A DNA stretch of 64,000 bases from Rachycentron canadum (lineage: Eukaryota; Chordata; Actinopteri; Carangiformes; Rachycentridae): NCBI GenBank assembly GCA_038496675.1, contig CM076666.1, positions 6,953,112-7,017,111 of the forward strand. Reading direction: 5' to 3'. Every line of letters starts with the position of its first letter. Positions within the stretch are counted from its first letter, which is position 1. The translations under genes were made by a program, and so were the position numbers. The notes beneath the pieces were generated by a model. That model ran no database searches, was not told the DNA's origin, and saw nothing but the letters and a program-made list of their open reading frames with translations. Shown piece by piece: positions 49,395 through 59,000 of the stretch.

Positions 49395-51810
49395 TGCATG
49401 TGCCATTGAACAGGTATAAAAAGTCTAATCTTTCAAACTGCTACTGTATTTGCAAGACCATTTTATGCACTGTCTGCTGAAAATGGAAAGACAGAGTAGG
49501 AGGATGGCTAATCTTTCCGACTAAAAAGTTGCTTAAAGGTTTTCCTGCTGCCTGCGATTATCCAGGAAAAAAGCAATACCTTGTTGAAGCAAAAGCTAAA
49601 TCTGCATGTAGAAGTCAATGTACCAATGTGTGTCTGAGCTCATCCAGGTTTTTTCTTGGAACTTCTGATCGTTGTTTCTAAACCCAATAACATACATCAT
49701 CTACTTTTTCCTTTTTTTTTTTTTTTTTTTTTTTTAACACATCCAGCTGTGACGGCAAGATAAAATAAAAAGGATACCGAAAACTGTGTAGCTCCTGTCT
49801 CCCGTGTCCTCGTACAACACAGTCTTCCCTTTTAAAATAAATGGCCTTTTCAAAAATATCAAAAATGTTATATGTTCAGGTGCTGGAGGACAGCGACATA
49901 GGGAGAAACAGAAATAGTGCCTAGATCTGTAGTGATATTTTACAAAAATAAAAATGACAATGGAAGAAATGGGGTAAAACAATAGCAGTATATCCATCTT
50001 CATGTGTAGTGCATATTGCACAATAGAGTGCGGTAGAGATTATGTAATTTTTTTCTGAAGCTAACCCTCAAGTAAGCATCACCCTGTTGCCCTCAACAAA
50101 AAGCCAATGGTATTTTTTTTTCCAAGCCCTTTGGTAAACAGTAGTCTATAATGCTTGCAAAATAATCGTCCCAACACAATCGCTAAAAGTGAAACATTAA
50201 TTTTAGCCAATAAATGAACAACACCACAGTCGCACTACCTCAGCGTCACCACCACTTATTCAGGCATCGAACCAGAAGCCAATTCAACAAACATCGCAAA
50301 AATGCCCCTGTCAGGGTGGATCCGATCATGCCCATATACCAAATGTTAGACACGTATCAGAATCTGTCATTCGAACACTCGTCAGGTTTCCATCCAAACT
50401 AAGTCTGTCTCTGTTCCCATTGCACTTTGTTGCATTTTGATTTTTATCAATACAGCGACATTTCAACCTCATGCAAGAGTACTGATGTTTCTTTTTTTTG
50501 TTTTTTAATTTTCACTATTTTTTTCAAGTGCAACTTGAAAATTAAAACAAGGACAGGAGAAAGAAATCACACCAACTTCTGTTAGTTGTGTTGAAAACTC
50601 AACCTGAAGTCCCAGATTGAAGCCTTGTTGTTGCATGTAAACTGTGTTGTGATGTTGTCGATGCCGATTCCACATTGTCTCACTAAACCAAAATTGCATA
50701 CTCTCCTGAATTTAAGTAGTTTGTCTCTAAATTTTAAAAGCAGTTTGTAAAAGCAGCTTTTTTTCATATTTTTTCCTCAAAGAAATGATTTATTATAAAG
50801 TCACATTACATTTTTTCATATCTTGAAACTCTGCCTCTTGGGAATCATACCATGTGCCAATGACAAAAATTGTCAACCCTTCATCTTGAACTATGAGGGG
50901 GCTACAACTCTCCACCGTGAAGCAGCTCTGCAGGATATGGGACTGTGTGACTTTAAGCTGAAATTTGCAATTGCAAATTGTACAACTGGTGTTAAGAAAT
51001 CTGCTTCTATGCATTTGCACGTGCTAGGTTTTATGAATGACAGCAATTAGTGCATCTCTCAGTTAATATGACTAAGCCTCTGCTGGCTCTTGGAGGGCTT
51101 TTCCAGTGGCCAATGCCAATATCCGACCTCCCTTGTGGAGAGAGCCGAGTCTGCAGGAATCAGCAAAACATCACAACAAGCAGATTGCCTTTGTTTCTAC
51201 TGAATAAATAGTTCTGAATAACAAATCAGCCTGCCAGTGTGGTCAGGGCCACTCATTTGCTAATATGGAGAAAACATCTACTTTAACTAGCACTGGGATG
51301 TTAAGTATGTTGATCTGGTTGTCACTGGCCTCCACACTTTTAATGACTGAAAGCTACACTTACTGGCTAAAACTAACTTTTTTCCCCCCAGACTGCCACA
51401 AAATGACAGCAAATTGAACCTGGACACAATCACTACACTTTTTTAGTCTTAGTTGAAAGGATGACATAAGTGAGAGATGATTTAATGGTGCTGCTGAAAA
51501 GCTACTGTTGCTTTATTCGCCCTCTGAAATGAGGTGACATTATATTCATTGTAATCGCAATGAATGAGTAACATGGTGCTGGAGCAGGTGCCCAGGTGGG
51601 CTAACGTTAGGGGGGGAAAAAAAAGTTCTTTGTAAGTAAAAATGCTTTAACTGGAGGAGCCTTTACACTTCAGTTCTCGTTTGATCATTCTGACACTAGA
51701 AAGTTTTTCGTTTCATCGTTTGATGAGTCTGGAGCTTCCTTGAGGGATCTCTTTGTAACTGTACCCACAGCATGCACACGCACAGACACACACATCATCT
51801 CTCTCTCACT

Positions 51811-51847
<37 letters not shown>

Positions 51848-53155
51848 TCATCTCGTCTAATTTTATCCCAGCTTTGGTCGGATGAACAAGGACAGTTGAG
51901 AATTGTCTTACTCCCACTCAGAATTCAGAAGTGCACCAGGAAGCATGAAATTGTTTTATTTATTTACGATCTGCCTCGTTGTCCCTGAAAATGAATGTGA
52001 CTTACAACTTCGAATGGCATGAGAGCGACTTTTAACAATGCAGGAATGAAGAGGAGATCAGAGAGGGGAGGGCAAACACTGTGAAACAGTCAGAAAAGTC
52101 AAGAAAGTACAGAGGGACGTGGAGAAGAGCTGGACAGGACCACATCCACACTCATTAAGAAAATAAGTTCTCAACTTTCTACATTAAACACAACAGTTCT
52201 CTTTGACTGCTGACAGCGGCTGTGTTACATTATCAGTTATTCTCAAACAAAAAGCAACTGATCACAGAGAGAAATGGAGGAAAAATAGGCAACAGTCGCC
52301 TCGTTTATCGTACCAGAAAGTGATAGTTCAGTATTTTATTGTTTGCTAGCTGCAATTTAACTAAAAGATAATGACAATAAGAAGAAATAGTTTTTTTTTT
52401 TGTTTGTTTCTCTTTTTTTTATCTTCAGACAAATAGTCTGAAGATAGTGTGGATGAAAGATATTTGTCACACATCTGACATTTTCAAACTTATCTGAGCA
52501 GATTGGGCAGATGATATAGGAAAGGAATCAAGACGGGAGGGAAGAAAAGCAGGAGGGGAGGGAGGAAAAAAGAAGTACAAAGTCACAAGAAGGGCATGCA
52601 GGAATGAAAGAGAAAGCAGAGGGAAAGAAAGGAGCAGTGGGGTATTTTGCTATCACCAATAGTTGAGGGATATTTCCTCGGCCAAGGCGCTAATCCGGCT
52701 AGCATTAGCATTTTCATGAGTCCTGTGTCCGGGGCTTGGCAGAGCATGTCACTGCCTCATTTGGTTGCTTATGTACACACACACACAGACAGACACACAC
52801 ACACACACACTTTTTCAATACAGCCTCTCAACCGACTCACTCCACACAATCGCTCACAGCCCCATTGGTGACTGTGTGTGTTTATGCGTCATGCACACCC
52901 ATATCGCACTCTAAGCAATACAACAGAGCAGAGGACTGCTGGCAGCACTTCCCTTATCTATCAAAGTACTCCTCATTCCTTCTTTAAAATGAATTTCTTC
53001 CCTCCACTGCTTTCCAGTCTGAGCCGCTTATGAATTCTAAGAGTCCTGCTGCTATTATGTCCCCTTCTGCAACCTAAGTGAACAAAAACTTCGCAATCCA
53101 AACTGCATTATTTTCTTTCTCAAAGTACTTACCAAACAGCCATGAAGGTTGTAAC

Positions 53156-53187
<32 letters not shown>

Positions 53188-56097
53188 GAAAGAAAAATGG
53201 CCAATGAACGCGCTCACGTTACAGGTTCGCTTTTATGTTTCAATAATTGCAAAAATGGCAGCTGGTGTTTGGCATGTTTCAGCAAGAAAACAAGTCCATT
53301 GATTTATGTCACATCCAGTCCAAGCCTCAATTAAATACTGTCTGCTGCAAAAAGGTTCAGAGGTAGCCTGTTTATTATCCAGTGCTTTTGGTAATGACAT
53401 GGGTGCACAGTCAGTGGGTTTCTCACTAATGGACTATGCTGTTGGTTAAAGGGGGGGGGGGGAGCTGTGCACTCTCCTTTCAGCTGGGTGACATTTATTT
53501 GGCCACTGAAATTTCAACTTTCTTTGTCTTTCTGGCGCGGAGCATTGCTGTGTGTGCTACAACTCTCCGTAGGGATGCAGAAGTGAATGAAATCGGTCAT
53601 CTGTGGTCAAACAAATTTCAAAAACCGCTCAAGGGTTGGCATTCTCAAAGGCATGACGTGATGCTCGGCATTTTAGTCCATTTTAGTTTTTTTTTCTTTT
53701 CTTTTTTTCTTTTTTTTTTTTTGCTTTGCCAAGTATTTACCAATGTGTGTATGAAAAGAATCTCAGATGTGTCCCTGAACTTAACTCAGAAAACTTTGAT
53801 GAAAAGTGTTCAAATTGGCAGAATTTCTAAAATGTTTTTAAAATGTCAGTGTGTTTCCTTTGAACCTTTTGAGCTTTAATTAAGCCCTTTCTTTTTGAGA
53901 AGAAGTCCTTGTGCATCTAGCTTCAACAGTGATAGGCCTATAATTCATTTTGTGCCAAGTTTGGCAATGGGGGGAAATTGGTGTAACAGATGTCTAATAC
54001 AACACCTGTCACCTTGTAATTGCCTGCACGCACACAGCAGAATAAACAGAAAACAACACAGTGTGAAAGAACATGACGCATCTTTTCTCTTACCTATAGT
54101 GGACTCCTCAAAAGAGATCATGGTGGAGGCTTTCCCCAGGGCATTGACCGCTGTCACGTTGACTTTGTAAGGGAAGCTGGAAAAGACTTCGGGAAACCGT
54201 ACATGACAGCGATTCTTGTGGACAGAGTCTTTCTGCACCTCCAGTGAGTGCTGGTTATGTCTGGAGAGAAAAAGGAAAATAACAAGGAAAAGGAGGGGAT
54301 GGAGCAGAATAGGTAAGCAGGGGCTCAGACAGGTGTGAGGCGGACAGAGTGGAGACGCTTGTGTGTTTTCAGCTTCATTCGCACACCGATGTGTAAATGT
54401 AGAAAGAGAGCAGGAAACTGTTCAAGCCCCCCCTTGTCTGGGTATTAAACATCAAAGATGGGACATTTTTAATTCCAACATTACAAACTGCTGACTCTTT
54501 ACTTCCTGCCTCGCAGAGCAGGACAGTTTGTGTCTGGGACAGAGCCAGGCTTCGGTTTTACTATCTTTGCTTACTTTTTTTTTTTTTTTTTTTTTTTTTA
54601 CATACTTTGTAGGCTTCTAGGCATAAATATGATTTTACAACTTCATATTCACATTTGTTTGTCGTCTAAAAAGCTATTTAAAAGAAGCCATGATGTAAAT
54701 CTAAATCCTGTCAGCATTAGTTAGTCAGATACAGTCCTCTCTTTAGATGCTGTGGATGAAAGAAAATGGACTAAACCAGCTGTTCAGAAGACTGAAGAGC
54801 TGACAACATGAAAAATATTAATATGAGCATCACTCCACCTGTTGGATGCCCCTCCGCTCAAAAACAGCAACCTACCTGGACACTAGACACACTGACATTC
54901 TCACTGTTGCTCTCTTTATAGTCGTCTTCATCTATGCCTCTCTCCGTCTCTCTGTCCCACTCTTCATTATTATTCAAACAGAATAATACTGGTGTTGCAA
55001 CATTAATGAATCCACCTGCTGGGGTGTGAGCTCCGGGACTCTGTGATGTGGGAATATCAAAGGGAACATGATGGAGGCAGACTCGCTGGGCCTCCATCCA
55101 CACATTTTGAGTATTTAAGGTTCACCCACCGTCCTGTTAAAACAGCCCTGGACACCCAGGGAGAGTGAGGCGAGGAGGTGTTAAACGACAGCGTGAGTTC
55201 AAACTGATGATGTTTTAATAATAAGCACCATCAGTATCTTGATCTCGTAAAGAGAGCCAAGAATTGGACCAAAAAAAAAAAAAAAAGTATGCTTAAAGAG
55301 AAATTTTTGGAATTTACAGAAAACAGGTGTTTATCAGATGAACAATGACAAAACTTTCAGATGCCATTGGCCATAGATGTATGGATGTGTTTTACTCTAT
55401 TCCAAGGGATAATTTACTTTGCTTTAAAGTCTTTGTTGAGAGAGGGGGGACTCAGGGTCCTGATATCACGCGCCTTATTTTTTTCTATTGTCAGTTTTCA
55501 TTGACCGTTTTTTACCCATTCTCTCTTCAGTTGTGTTTTCAAAGCTCTGATTGTGTACTTACTTTTTTTTGTATAACGTATATCCATCAATGTTTTGAAT
55601 TAGACATTTGAGACACCCATCACTGGATTACTTACAAGAAAACAATAAAAACATGATGATTTTCTTTCATGTTCTTTGGTCATGAGGTGCTTTGTTTTTT
55701 CATGATGGCTAATTGAGATGATTATATACTAAATGTAAGATGCATAGAATATTAATATTTGAATATTATAAGAAGACATTGCTACGACTTTAAATGCCAA
55801 TTGATGCAATGTATCTTGTCATGCCAAGCGTTGTTGAAGCAAGGCAGCTGTGCTTTTGGTTACCATTGTAGTCACCGAAGTAAGTTGTCATAAATTCTTT
55901 AATTCAAGCTTGTGCATGTCAGACCAGCATCCAGAGAGAAGTAGAAGCTTCAAATCATGCAAAATTAAAACGCACTTACTGTACGTCCACCTCAAAGGTA
56001 GTGGGGATGTACGTTGGGTGCAGCTGGTGCCAGCTGCAGTAGAAGCCTTTAGGGTAGGTGTTGGACCGACAGGTGACTGTGGGCTCCCGGGGAGAAA
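23326..56097 (-). CDS. CNTFR: CNTFR, ciliary neurotrophic factor receptor subunit alpha (5' part missing)
   Basis: Seven exons on the minus strand: 55980-56097, 54094-54260, 47398-47561, 32232-32300, 31825-31945, 25666-25746, 23326-23456. All joins keep frame, giving 282 residues plus a split first codon. The product is the GPI-anchored alpha chain that binds CNTF-family cytokines at the cell surface and assembles with gp130 and LIFR. Family hallmarks: TCRSNTYPKGFYCSW (first cytokine-module disulfide), VKPDPPERVTATPIRLNPRR, FPLKYFLRYRPLIRDQWQH, SHTITDAYAGKEYIIQVAAK and the WSDWS box. A C-terminal hydrophobic tail acts as the GPI signal. The signal peptide and Ig domain exons are not seen up to base 64000, so the 5' end lies outside. 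Odd: the second conserved cysteine pair is broken, and an acidic linker exon is present. Confidence 0.95.
25255..25470. repeat. Dispersed teleost repeat (SINE/MITE-like)
   Basis: TTAGCATGCTAAC, GTTGATGCTCACCATGTAGC and the end CTTACATATAGCACCTTTAA match a widespread percomorph short repeat recognised from memory. Lies in a CNTFR intron. Confidence 0.5.
25666..25746 (-). CDS. CNTFR: CNTFR acidic linker exon (candidate cassette exon)
   Basis: 81 bp, phase 1 at both ends, between TTCTTCTTCTGCAG acceptor and ACAG|GTGTGA donor. It reads ASDLNEPSDDDDGEAGLGGA then SRDNTAT. It sits at the position of the Gly-rich linker before the GPI tail of mammalian CNTFR. Because it is symmetrical, skipping keeps frame: 31825 can join 23456 directly. 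Assigned from splice sites, phase and position rather than strong similarity. Confidence 0.65.
27732..27782. repeat. (GT)n(TA)n compound microsatellite
   Basis: About 15 GT units run directly into about 10 TA units. Confidence 0.95.
28335..28400. repeat. Dispersed teleost repeat fragment
   Basis: AACATTTTCAGAAATATTCT followed by TATTTGCTTTCTTGCCTAGAG matches a common fish repeat core (CTTATTCGCTTTCTTGCCGAGAGTTAGATGA type). Recognised from memory. Confidence 0.45.
29757..29948. repeat. Dispersed fish repeat fragment
   Basis: AACATTCATGGTCCCCAGAG, then GATGAAGAGTAAGAACATTGGTGATC and CTTTTCCTCTACAATCAACAT, matches an abundant percomorph repeat. The plus-strand frame that spans it is a by-product. 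Confidence 0.5.
29950..30290 (-). repeat. Dispersed repeat family X, copy 1 (reverse orientation)
   Basis: Reverse complement shares collinear blocks with 37100-37440: GCAAAAAGAAGTC..., ACTTCTCACTTGATTTATTA, TTTTCCTAATGxGTTTATG, GTCCCATTTAGAGGAAAA and GGCTTCAAAA. Two diverged copies in opposite orientation in one gene show a real dispersed family. Confidence 0.75.
30899..31033 (+). mobile_element. BED-type zinc finger fragment of a hAT/ZBED-like transposase
   Basis: Plus-strand frame reads CDVCRRTVEHRGNTTNLVMH then LRFSHNTECDEVVQRRSEDE and stops at TGA. C-x2-C, then the GNTTNLxxHLxxxH signature, is the zf-BED finger of hAT transposases and ZBED proteins. Upstream residues (DCNNAA) fit the strand before the first Cys. 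There is no ATG-led longer frame and no catalytic domain nearby, so it is a fossil finger rather than a gene. Confidence 0.7.
31825..31945 (-). CDS. CNTFR: CNTFR exon with WSXWS box
   Basis: 121 bp. Acceptor GCTCCTCAG, reads VAAKDTEIGTWSDWSVAVHA then TPWIEDPLPITSTTEGDFPT, donor ACCG|GTAGGT in phase 1. WSDWS is the WSXWS motif of class I cytokine receptors in the membrane-proximal FN3 domain. Confidence 0.95.
32232..32300 (-). CDS. CNTFR: CNTFR exon, second FN3 domain middle
   Basis: 69 bp, phase 0 at both ends, reads VELSDSTSHTITDAYAGKEY then IIQ. Acceptor CTGTTTAG, donor CAG|GTAACA. Separated from the WSXWS exon by a 286-bp intron. Confidence 0.95.
33005..33038. repeat. (GT)n microsatellite
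   Basis: GT units with GC interruptions. Confidence 0.9.
33173..33196. repeat. (CA)n microsatellite
   Basis: About 12 CA units. Confidence 0.9.
34602..34621. repeat. GGGA repeat at left edge of the gap
   Basis: GGAGGGAGGGAGGGAGGGG ends at the gap. Four G runs in 20 bases fit a G-quadruplex pattern. Confidence 0.85.
34622..35013. other. Assembly gap, 392 N
   Basis: A run of N between two G-rich tandem repeats (GGGA on the left, GGGT on the right). The missing DNA is probably more of a G-rich minisatellite; frames crossing it are meaningless. Confidence 1.
35014..35050. repeat. GGGT repeat at right edge of the gap
   Basis: AGGGAGGGGTGGGTGGGTGG continues to GGGGGGCAGGGGG, again a G-quadruplex-prone tract. 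Confidence 0.85.
35189..35213. repeat. (GT)n microsatellite
   Basis: About 12 GT units. Confidence 0.9.
36246..36313. repeat. (GT)n microsatellite, 68 bp
   Basis: Uninterrupted GT run of about 34 units, long enough to be highly polymorphic. Confidence 0.95.
36905..37020 (+). repeat. L2-like LINE tail, left half
   Basis: ATGGATGGATTCCTTCATTC, ACCATACCATTTATCCCTTT, AGGGCCACAGGAAGCTGAAG and CCAATCCCAGGTGACACTGG match the common fish L2-type 3' end (TCCATCCATTATCTxTACCGCTTATCC...). It is interrupted after GTGCACCC and resumes at about 37460. Confidence 0.6.
37025..37458 (+). repeat. Dispersed repeat family X, copy 2, inserted into the L2-like tail
   Basis: Shares blocks with the reverse complement of 29950-30290 (ATTTCTCACTTGATTTATTA, TTTTCCTAATGAGTTTATGG, GTCCCATTTAGAGGAAAA, GGCTTCAAAATGGCAGC) and splits an L2-like repeat, so it moved as a unit. 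It has no coding capacity and an A-rich run (37378-37391). The class (SINE, MITE or other) is unknown. Confidence 0.65.
37459..37740 (+). repeat. L2-like LINE tail, right half
   Basis: CCATTCACGCTCTTATTCAC, CTACGGGTGATTTAGACTCA, TTTTGGATTGTGGGCAGGAA and AGTAAGTGGAGGAGACCCAC match the second half of the same fish repeat (TTCACACCTACGGGCAATTTAGAGTCACC ... GGAGGAAACCCACGC). Confidence 0.65.
40489..41175 (+). mobile_element. Decayed Tc1/mariner-like transposon, copy A
   Basis: Begins with a terminal-repeat-like stretch (CACTCACGGAGCATTTTATA). It then reads in pieces: a helix-turn-helix region (VTRITTLYKL), WKNAAWSDESGFLLR carrying the first DDE aspartate, a GGVMLW block, and near 41100 a degraded SPDLNPVE block. 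Frame shifts, an 18-base A insertion at 40688-40706 and internal deletions make it inactive. It is from the same lineage as the fragment at 62030. Confidence 0.8.
42344..42540. other. Unassigned stretch open on the minus strand
   Basis: The minus strand reads CISAPEKWQFHHICSRGGHI, then LACVPRRLHLSARQHLLQAS. GC content and texture differ from the AT-rich flanks. No splice sites of quality and no known family; it might be part of an unrecognised repeat. Confidence 0.25.
43020..43950. other. CpG-rich block of unknown nature inside the CNTFR intron
   Basis: CpG dinucleotides are frequent (ATGCGTCACGTGTGCAATGC, CACGTGCGTGAGTCGCCC, GGTGGCGACGCGCACTGGCG) in an otherwise CpG-poor intron. No coding frame with splice support. 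Could be a recent repeat insertion or an internal promoter or enhancer. Confidence 0.35.
47300..47324. repeat. (TGACAT)4 short tandem repeat
   Basis: Four copies of a hexamer just outside the CNTFR exon-adjacent CA tract. Confidence 0.9.
47341..47382. repeat. (CA)n microsatellite next to a CNTFR splice donor
   Basis: About 21 CA units. On the sense strand it is a (GT)n tract starting about 15 bases inside the intron after the donor at 47397. Confidence 0.95.
47398..47561 (-). CDS. CNTFR: CNTFR exon, start of second FN3 domain
   Basis: 164 bp, enters in phase 1 (V split by the intron) and leaves in phase 0 at CAT|GTGAGT. Reads VKPDPPERVTATPIRLNPRR, LEVSWQSPSTWPDIDNFPLK, YFLRYRPLIRDQWQH, close to mammalian CNTFR throughout. 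Confidence 0.97.
47779..47810. repeat. Tandem duplication of a 16-bp unit
   Basis: TATGTTCTAGTTTAAG occurs twice back to back. Confidence 0.95.
49337..49391. repeat. (CT)n microsatellite
   Basis: About 27 CT units in a CNTFR intron. Confidence 0.95.
51813..51844. repeat. (CA)n microsatellite
   Basis: About 16 CA units preceded by a short CT run. Confidence 0.95.
52420..52446. repeat. Small perfect hairpin, 11-bp arms
   Basis: TATCTTCAGAC and GTCTGAAGATA flank a 5-base AAATA loop, preceded by a T run. Confidence 0.9.
54094..54260 (-). CDS. CNTFR: CNTFR exon, first FN3 domain C-terminal half
   Basis: 167 bp between TTCTCTCCAG acceptor and ATAG|GTAAGA donor. Reads HNQHSLEVQKDSVHKNRCHV, RFPEVFSSFPYKVNVTAVNA, LGKASTMISFEESTI. 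Corresponds to the human segment around CEKDPALKNRCHI. In this fish the first Cys of that pair is Gln (EVQKD), leaving the Cys of NRCHV without its usual partner. Confidence 0.95.
54261..55979 (-). other. CNTFR intron (1.7 kb)
   Basis: Contains a 28-base T run (54572-54599) and a minus-strand open stretch at 54858-55103 ending at a GTAGGT site, which I do not call as an exon. Confidence 0.75.
55980..56097 (-). CDS. CNTFR: CNTFR exon, first FN3 domain N-terminal half
   Basis: 118 bp, phase 1 in and phase 2 out (codon CA|A spans the join). Reads SPREPTVTCRSNTYPKGFYC then SWHQLHPTYIPTTFEVDV. The C-x9-C-x-W motif is the first conserved disulfide of the cytokine-binding module. Acceptor CTCCTGTAG, donor ACA|GTAAGT. 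It is the most 5' CNTFR exon visible. Confidence 0.97.
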
Positions 56098-56102
56098 CTA
56101 CA

Positions 56103-56124
56103 GGAGAGAGAGAGAGAGAGAGAG
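56103..56124. repeat. (GA)n run forming the CNTFR polypyrimidine tract
   Basis: On the sense (minus) strand it is (CT)n immediately before TCCTGTAG, so the microsatellite itself is the polypyrimidine tract of this acceptor. Confidence 0.9.
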
Positions 56125-58569
56125 AAACAAGAAACAGGAAGCAATTAAGAAGTCTGCCAGAGAGAGAGAGATCAAAAAACATTACTTTAATCACTCTTTC
56201 TTATTAAATAAATCATTCCTGATCAAATATGCCATTACAAACCTCACTGCTACTCAGTTTGAATTAAGTTGTGTTTCTGGACACGTTTTAGTAGATATGT
56301 TTTTAATTTGTTTAGTTGTGATTGCCAGAGCTTTTTTTTTTTTCTTTTTTAAATAGAATTAAATTCAGACAGGGAAGAGTAATTAAAATAGCTTATTTTT
56401 TTGCTGAAGTCCATTCAGATATTACAGTCACTTATATTTAGTATAAAAGCCAGACGCACCTAAAAGCGCTGGCAAACCTGATATCTTGAGTCAGTTTGAT
56501 TTGGAGACACCTTGTTACCAAACTGTCAGGTCAGGTCCAACATCACATTCAGTTCGCTGTCCCAGACCTGCTCACTCAGTCCCTCTGTGTGCTCACTCAT
56601 ATTTTTTATTAATGACTGCAGCAGTTTGTTTTTTTTTTTTTTTCCCCTCGTGTCATATGCACTGACTGAGGGAAACATTTTCAAAAGGTCAGGAGTTCAA
56701 AACTCAACATCTCCTGCTGGACACTTGCGACCCAGGACCACCACTCTATTCTAGTTACTGTTTAAGTTGTTGAGGGTATGAAAACAGACAGCAGAGAGAA
56801 ATTTCAGTAGCAGAGAAGAGGGAGGGGGGAAAGGTAAAGGAGACGGGCTGATGGCGTGAGGAGAGGGGAAGGATATTGGAGTGGTGGAGCAAAAGAAGAA
56901 GAAAAGAAGTTGGCCAGAAAAAAAAAAAAAGTGATGTCACGCCAACTCTGGCCTCCTCCAAGATTAGGGTCTTTTCTTCACAGCTAGTCGACCGCATACT
57001 TGTCCACCACTCCCTCTTTCTCCCCACAGCTTCTTACCCCTTTATCCTTGCTATCTCTACCACATGTATTATACAGTAAATGTACAGTCGTGCCATCACA
57101 GAATTAAATTCCCTCTCTGTTCCCCCATTTACTGTCCCTTCTTCTTTATGTCTTTTTTATTTTTTTGATCTAAATTGCATCTTTTTCATTTCAGACATGG
57201 TGCTTCATTGGTCAGAGCCGCTCTAGTATGTTGTGTTAAGAATATATGGGGCCAGCATTGGACTTTCATTATTAAATACTAGGTATCAGCCAATCAGTAA
57301 TACAGCATATCCTCCTGAAGTCCACCGATAACAGCTACATCCAGACAATTTAATCCTTCATTTACAGTCAGTAATGTACACCAGAATTGACTGGGTGAGA
57401 TGGGTCACCCCGTCTTTAAGAGCCACTAACCCTTTCATTGTAGTAGACATGGGAAAAGCAGCATGAGCTGCTCAGTCGGGCAGGATTTGTCTCCCATGTG
57501 GGGAAAACGATACCTCGGTGTGTTTTTACAGCACATGGCTTCAAGGGTGTGTCCACAAAAAAGAGGTAAAAATTACATAGAACAACATTACAAAAAGGGT
57601 TCATAAATAACTGTTGTAGGTTTTTGCAATGGTTTGATAGAGTTTAGGGTTAAATGGATAAGGCCAGTGGAAATTTATAGGTTGGGGACATTGTTGAGTG
57701 TTTGAAACTGTGCTCCGATTGTTTGTTGACCTGTAAATTAATTAAAGATGGAATGATTTATCTTGAGATGGTGTAACTACACTGTGTATAGTAAGACATT
57801 GTCTTGAAATAGCAAACTAACAGAGCGAGAGAACCATATATATTTTATTTTCCTGTACTTAGAGCAATTACTTGAACTCCTTTATCACCTTCTGAAGCCT
57901 GTGTGCACAAATCTGTTTATTAAATGAAGGAACAATAAATAAAATAAAACATTTTACTTAAATGTGTTTTCATCATGAGTTTGTTAAGAAGTGAGCTAAT
58001 GAGTTAACCACTAATTGTGCGTAAAGCAACAAAAATTATTCTGTTGAACATGTCCTGGTTTTTGCAAAAGAAAATACTTTTGCAAAAAAAAAAAAAAAAA
58101 TGAGTCAAAGTAGGAAGACAAACAGTAAATGTTCAGTTCAGTGCAATGTTACATGAAATTCCACTTGTCTCTCTGTGGCTAAAAAAAGATTTATTTAACC
58201 TCTGTATCTGGAGCATTTCATTCATCACTGGTAATTATTGAAATGATCACTGCACGCAGCTGCAGTTTCAGAGCCATTATTCTGTCACTTTTTGTAGTTT
58301 CAGCACTTAGTAAGTGCGGTGTGGGTCCTCCTATTCCCTCGCTGTCTCTGTTGGCTCACCCTTGGGTGCTGAAACGTCCCTTGTTCCTCTTTGATCAATA
58401 GTCGTGACATTCATTTGAATTTCCTATCTTTTGTATCTATGAAAGCTCTGTAAAGATGAATTCACGCAGTCTGCAGCAGCGTTGTGTCTAATTATTCCAG
58501 AAGTTGTTATTGTCATATCACAAGATCTTTGCAACATCATTTGTAAGCAGCTCCCTCAAGGTGTTTTTG

Positions 58570-58632
58570 GTCACACAACAAACACACAGACACACACACA
58601 CACATACACACACGCACGTGGGCGCACACACA
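58570..58632. repeat. (CA)n microsatellite, interrupted
   Basis: ACACACAGACACACACACAC followed by ACATACACACACGCACGTG. Confidence 0.9.
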
Positions 58633-58689
58633 TGGCCACAAGCAAGACATAAGTTTGATTGGCTGCTGTGGGGTCATTTCATTGTCACA

Positions 58690-59000
58690 CGCAGCTAGCG
58701 TTTAAGCGGTCACCACGGCAACTAATTAACCTGTCAATACAGTCAACAATGAGGTGCCGGGGACGACATCCAATCACACTCAATTAATCACAGACTAATT
58801 GGGGCCATCTCAATCAATTTGGTCCTCATCTGAGAGCTTCAGTTAAAGTCACAAACACGCAATGTCGAATACAAAGATATTCAGGTGTGCAGTCATTGTC
58901 AGGACGGACAGACAACACACACACACACACACACAATCAGAGCAGCAGGTATTCCTGCAGGCTCTGTGAAATTAGCCCTAATCAATCAAACCAGTTTATT
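58690..59000. promoter_or_regulatory. Candidate conserved non-coding element, homeodomain-site rich
   Basis: Repeated ATTA/TAAT cores in a low-repeat setting: AACTAATTAACCTGTC, CTCAATTAATCACAGACTAA, CAATCAATTTGG, GAAATTAGCCCTAATCAATC. A short CA run (58917-58934) splits it. Its position in the CNTFR 5' intron suits an enhancer. Inference only. Confidence 0.3.

Larger units (their letters stand above)
47562..54093 (-). other. CNTFR intron (about 6.5 kb)
   Basis: AT-rich, with CT, CA and T-run repeats; no other gene supported. Frames at 50.8-51.05 kb are open on both strands but unrecognised. Confidence 0.8.

Noticed and set aside
50823..51050. Plus-strand frame MKLCLLGIIPCANDKNCQPF with an opposite-strand frame
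   Set aside because: Open on both strands in AT-rich intron; not recognised as any protein.
54858..55103. Minus-strand frame with EEWDRETERGIDEDDYKESN ending at a GTAGGT site
   Set aside because: Purine-rich sequence gives charged text by default; no good acceptor, and the known CNTFR exons join in frame without it.
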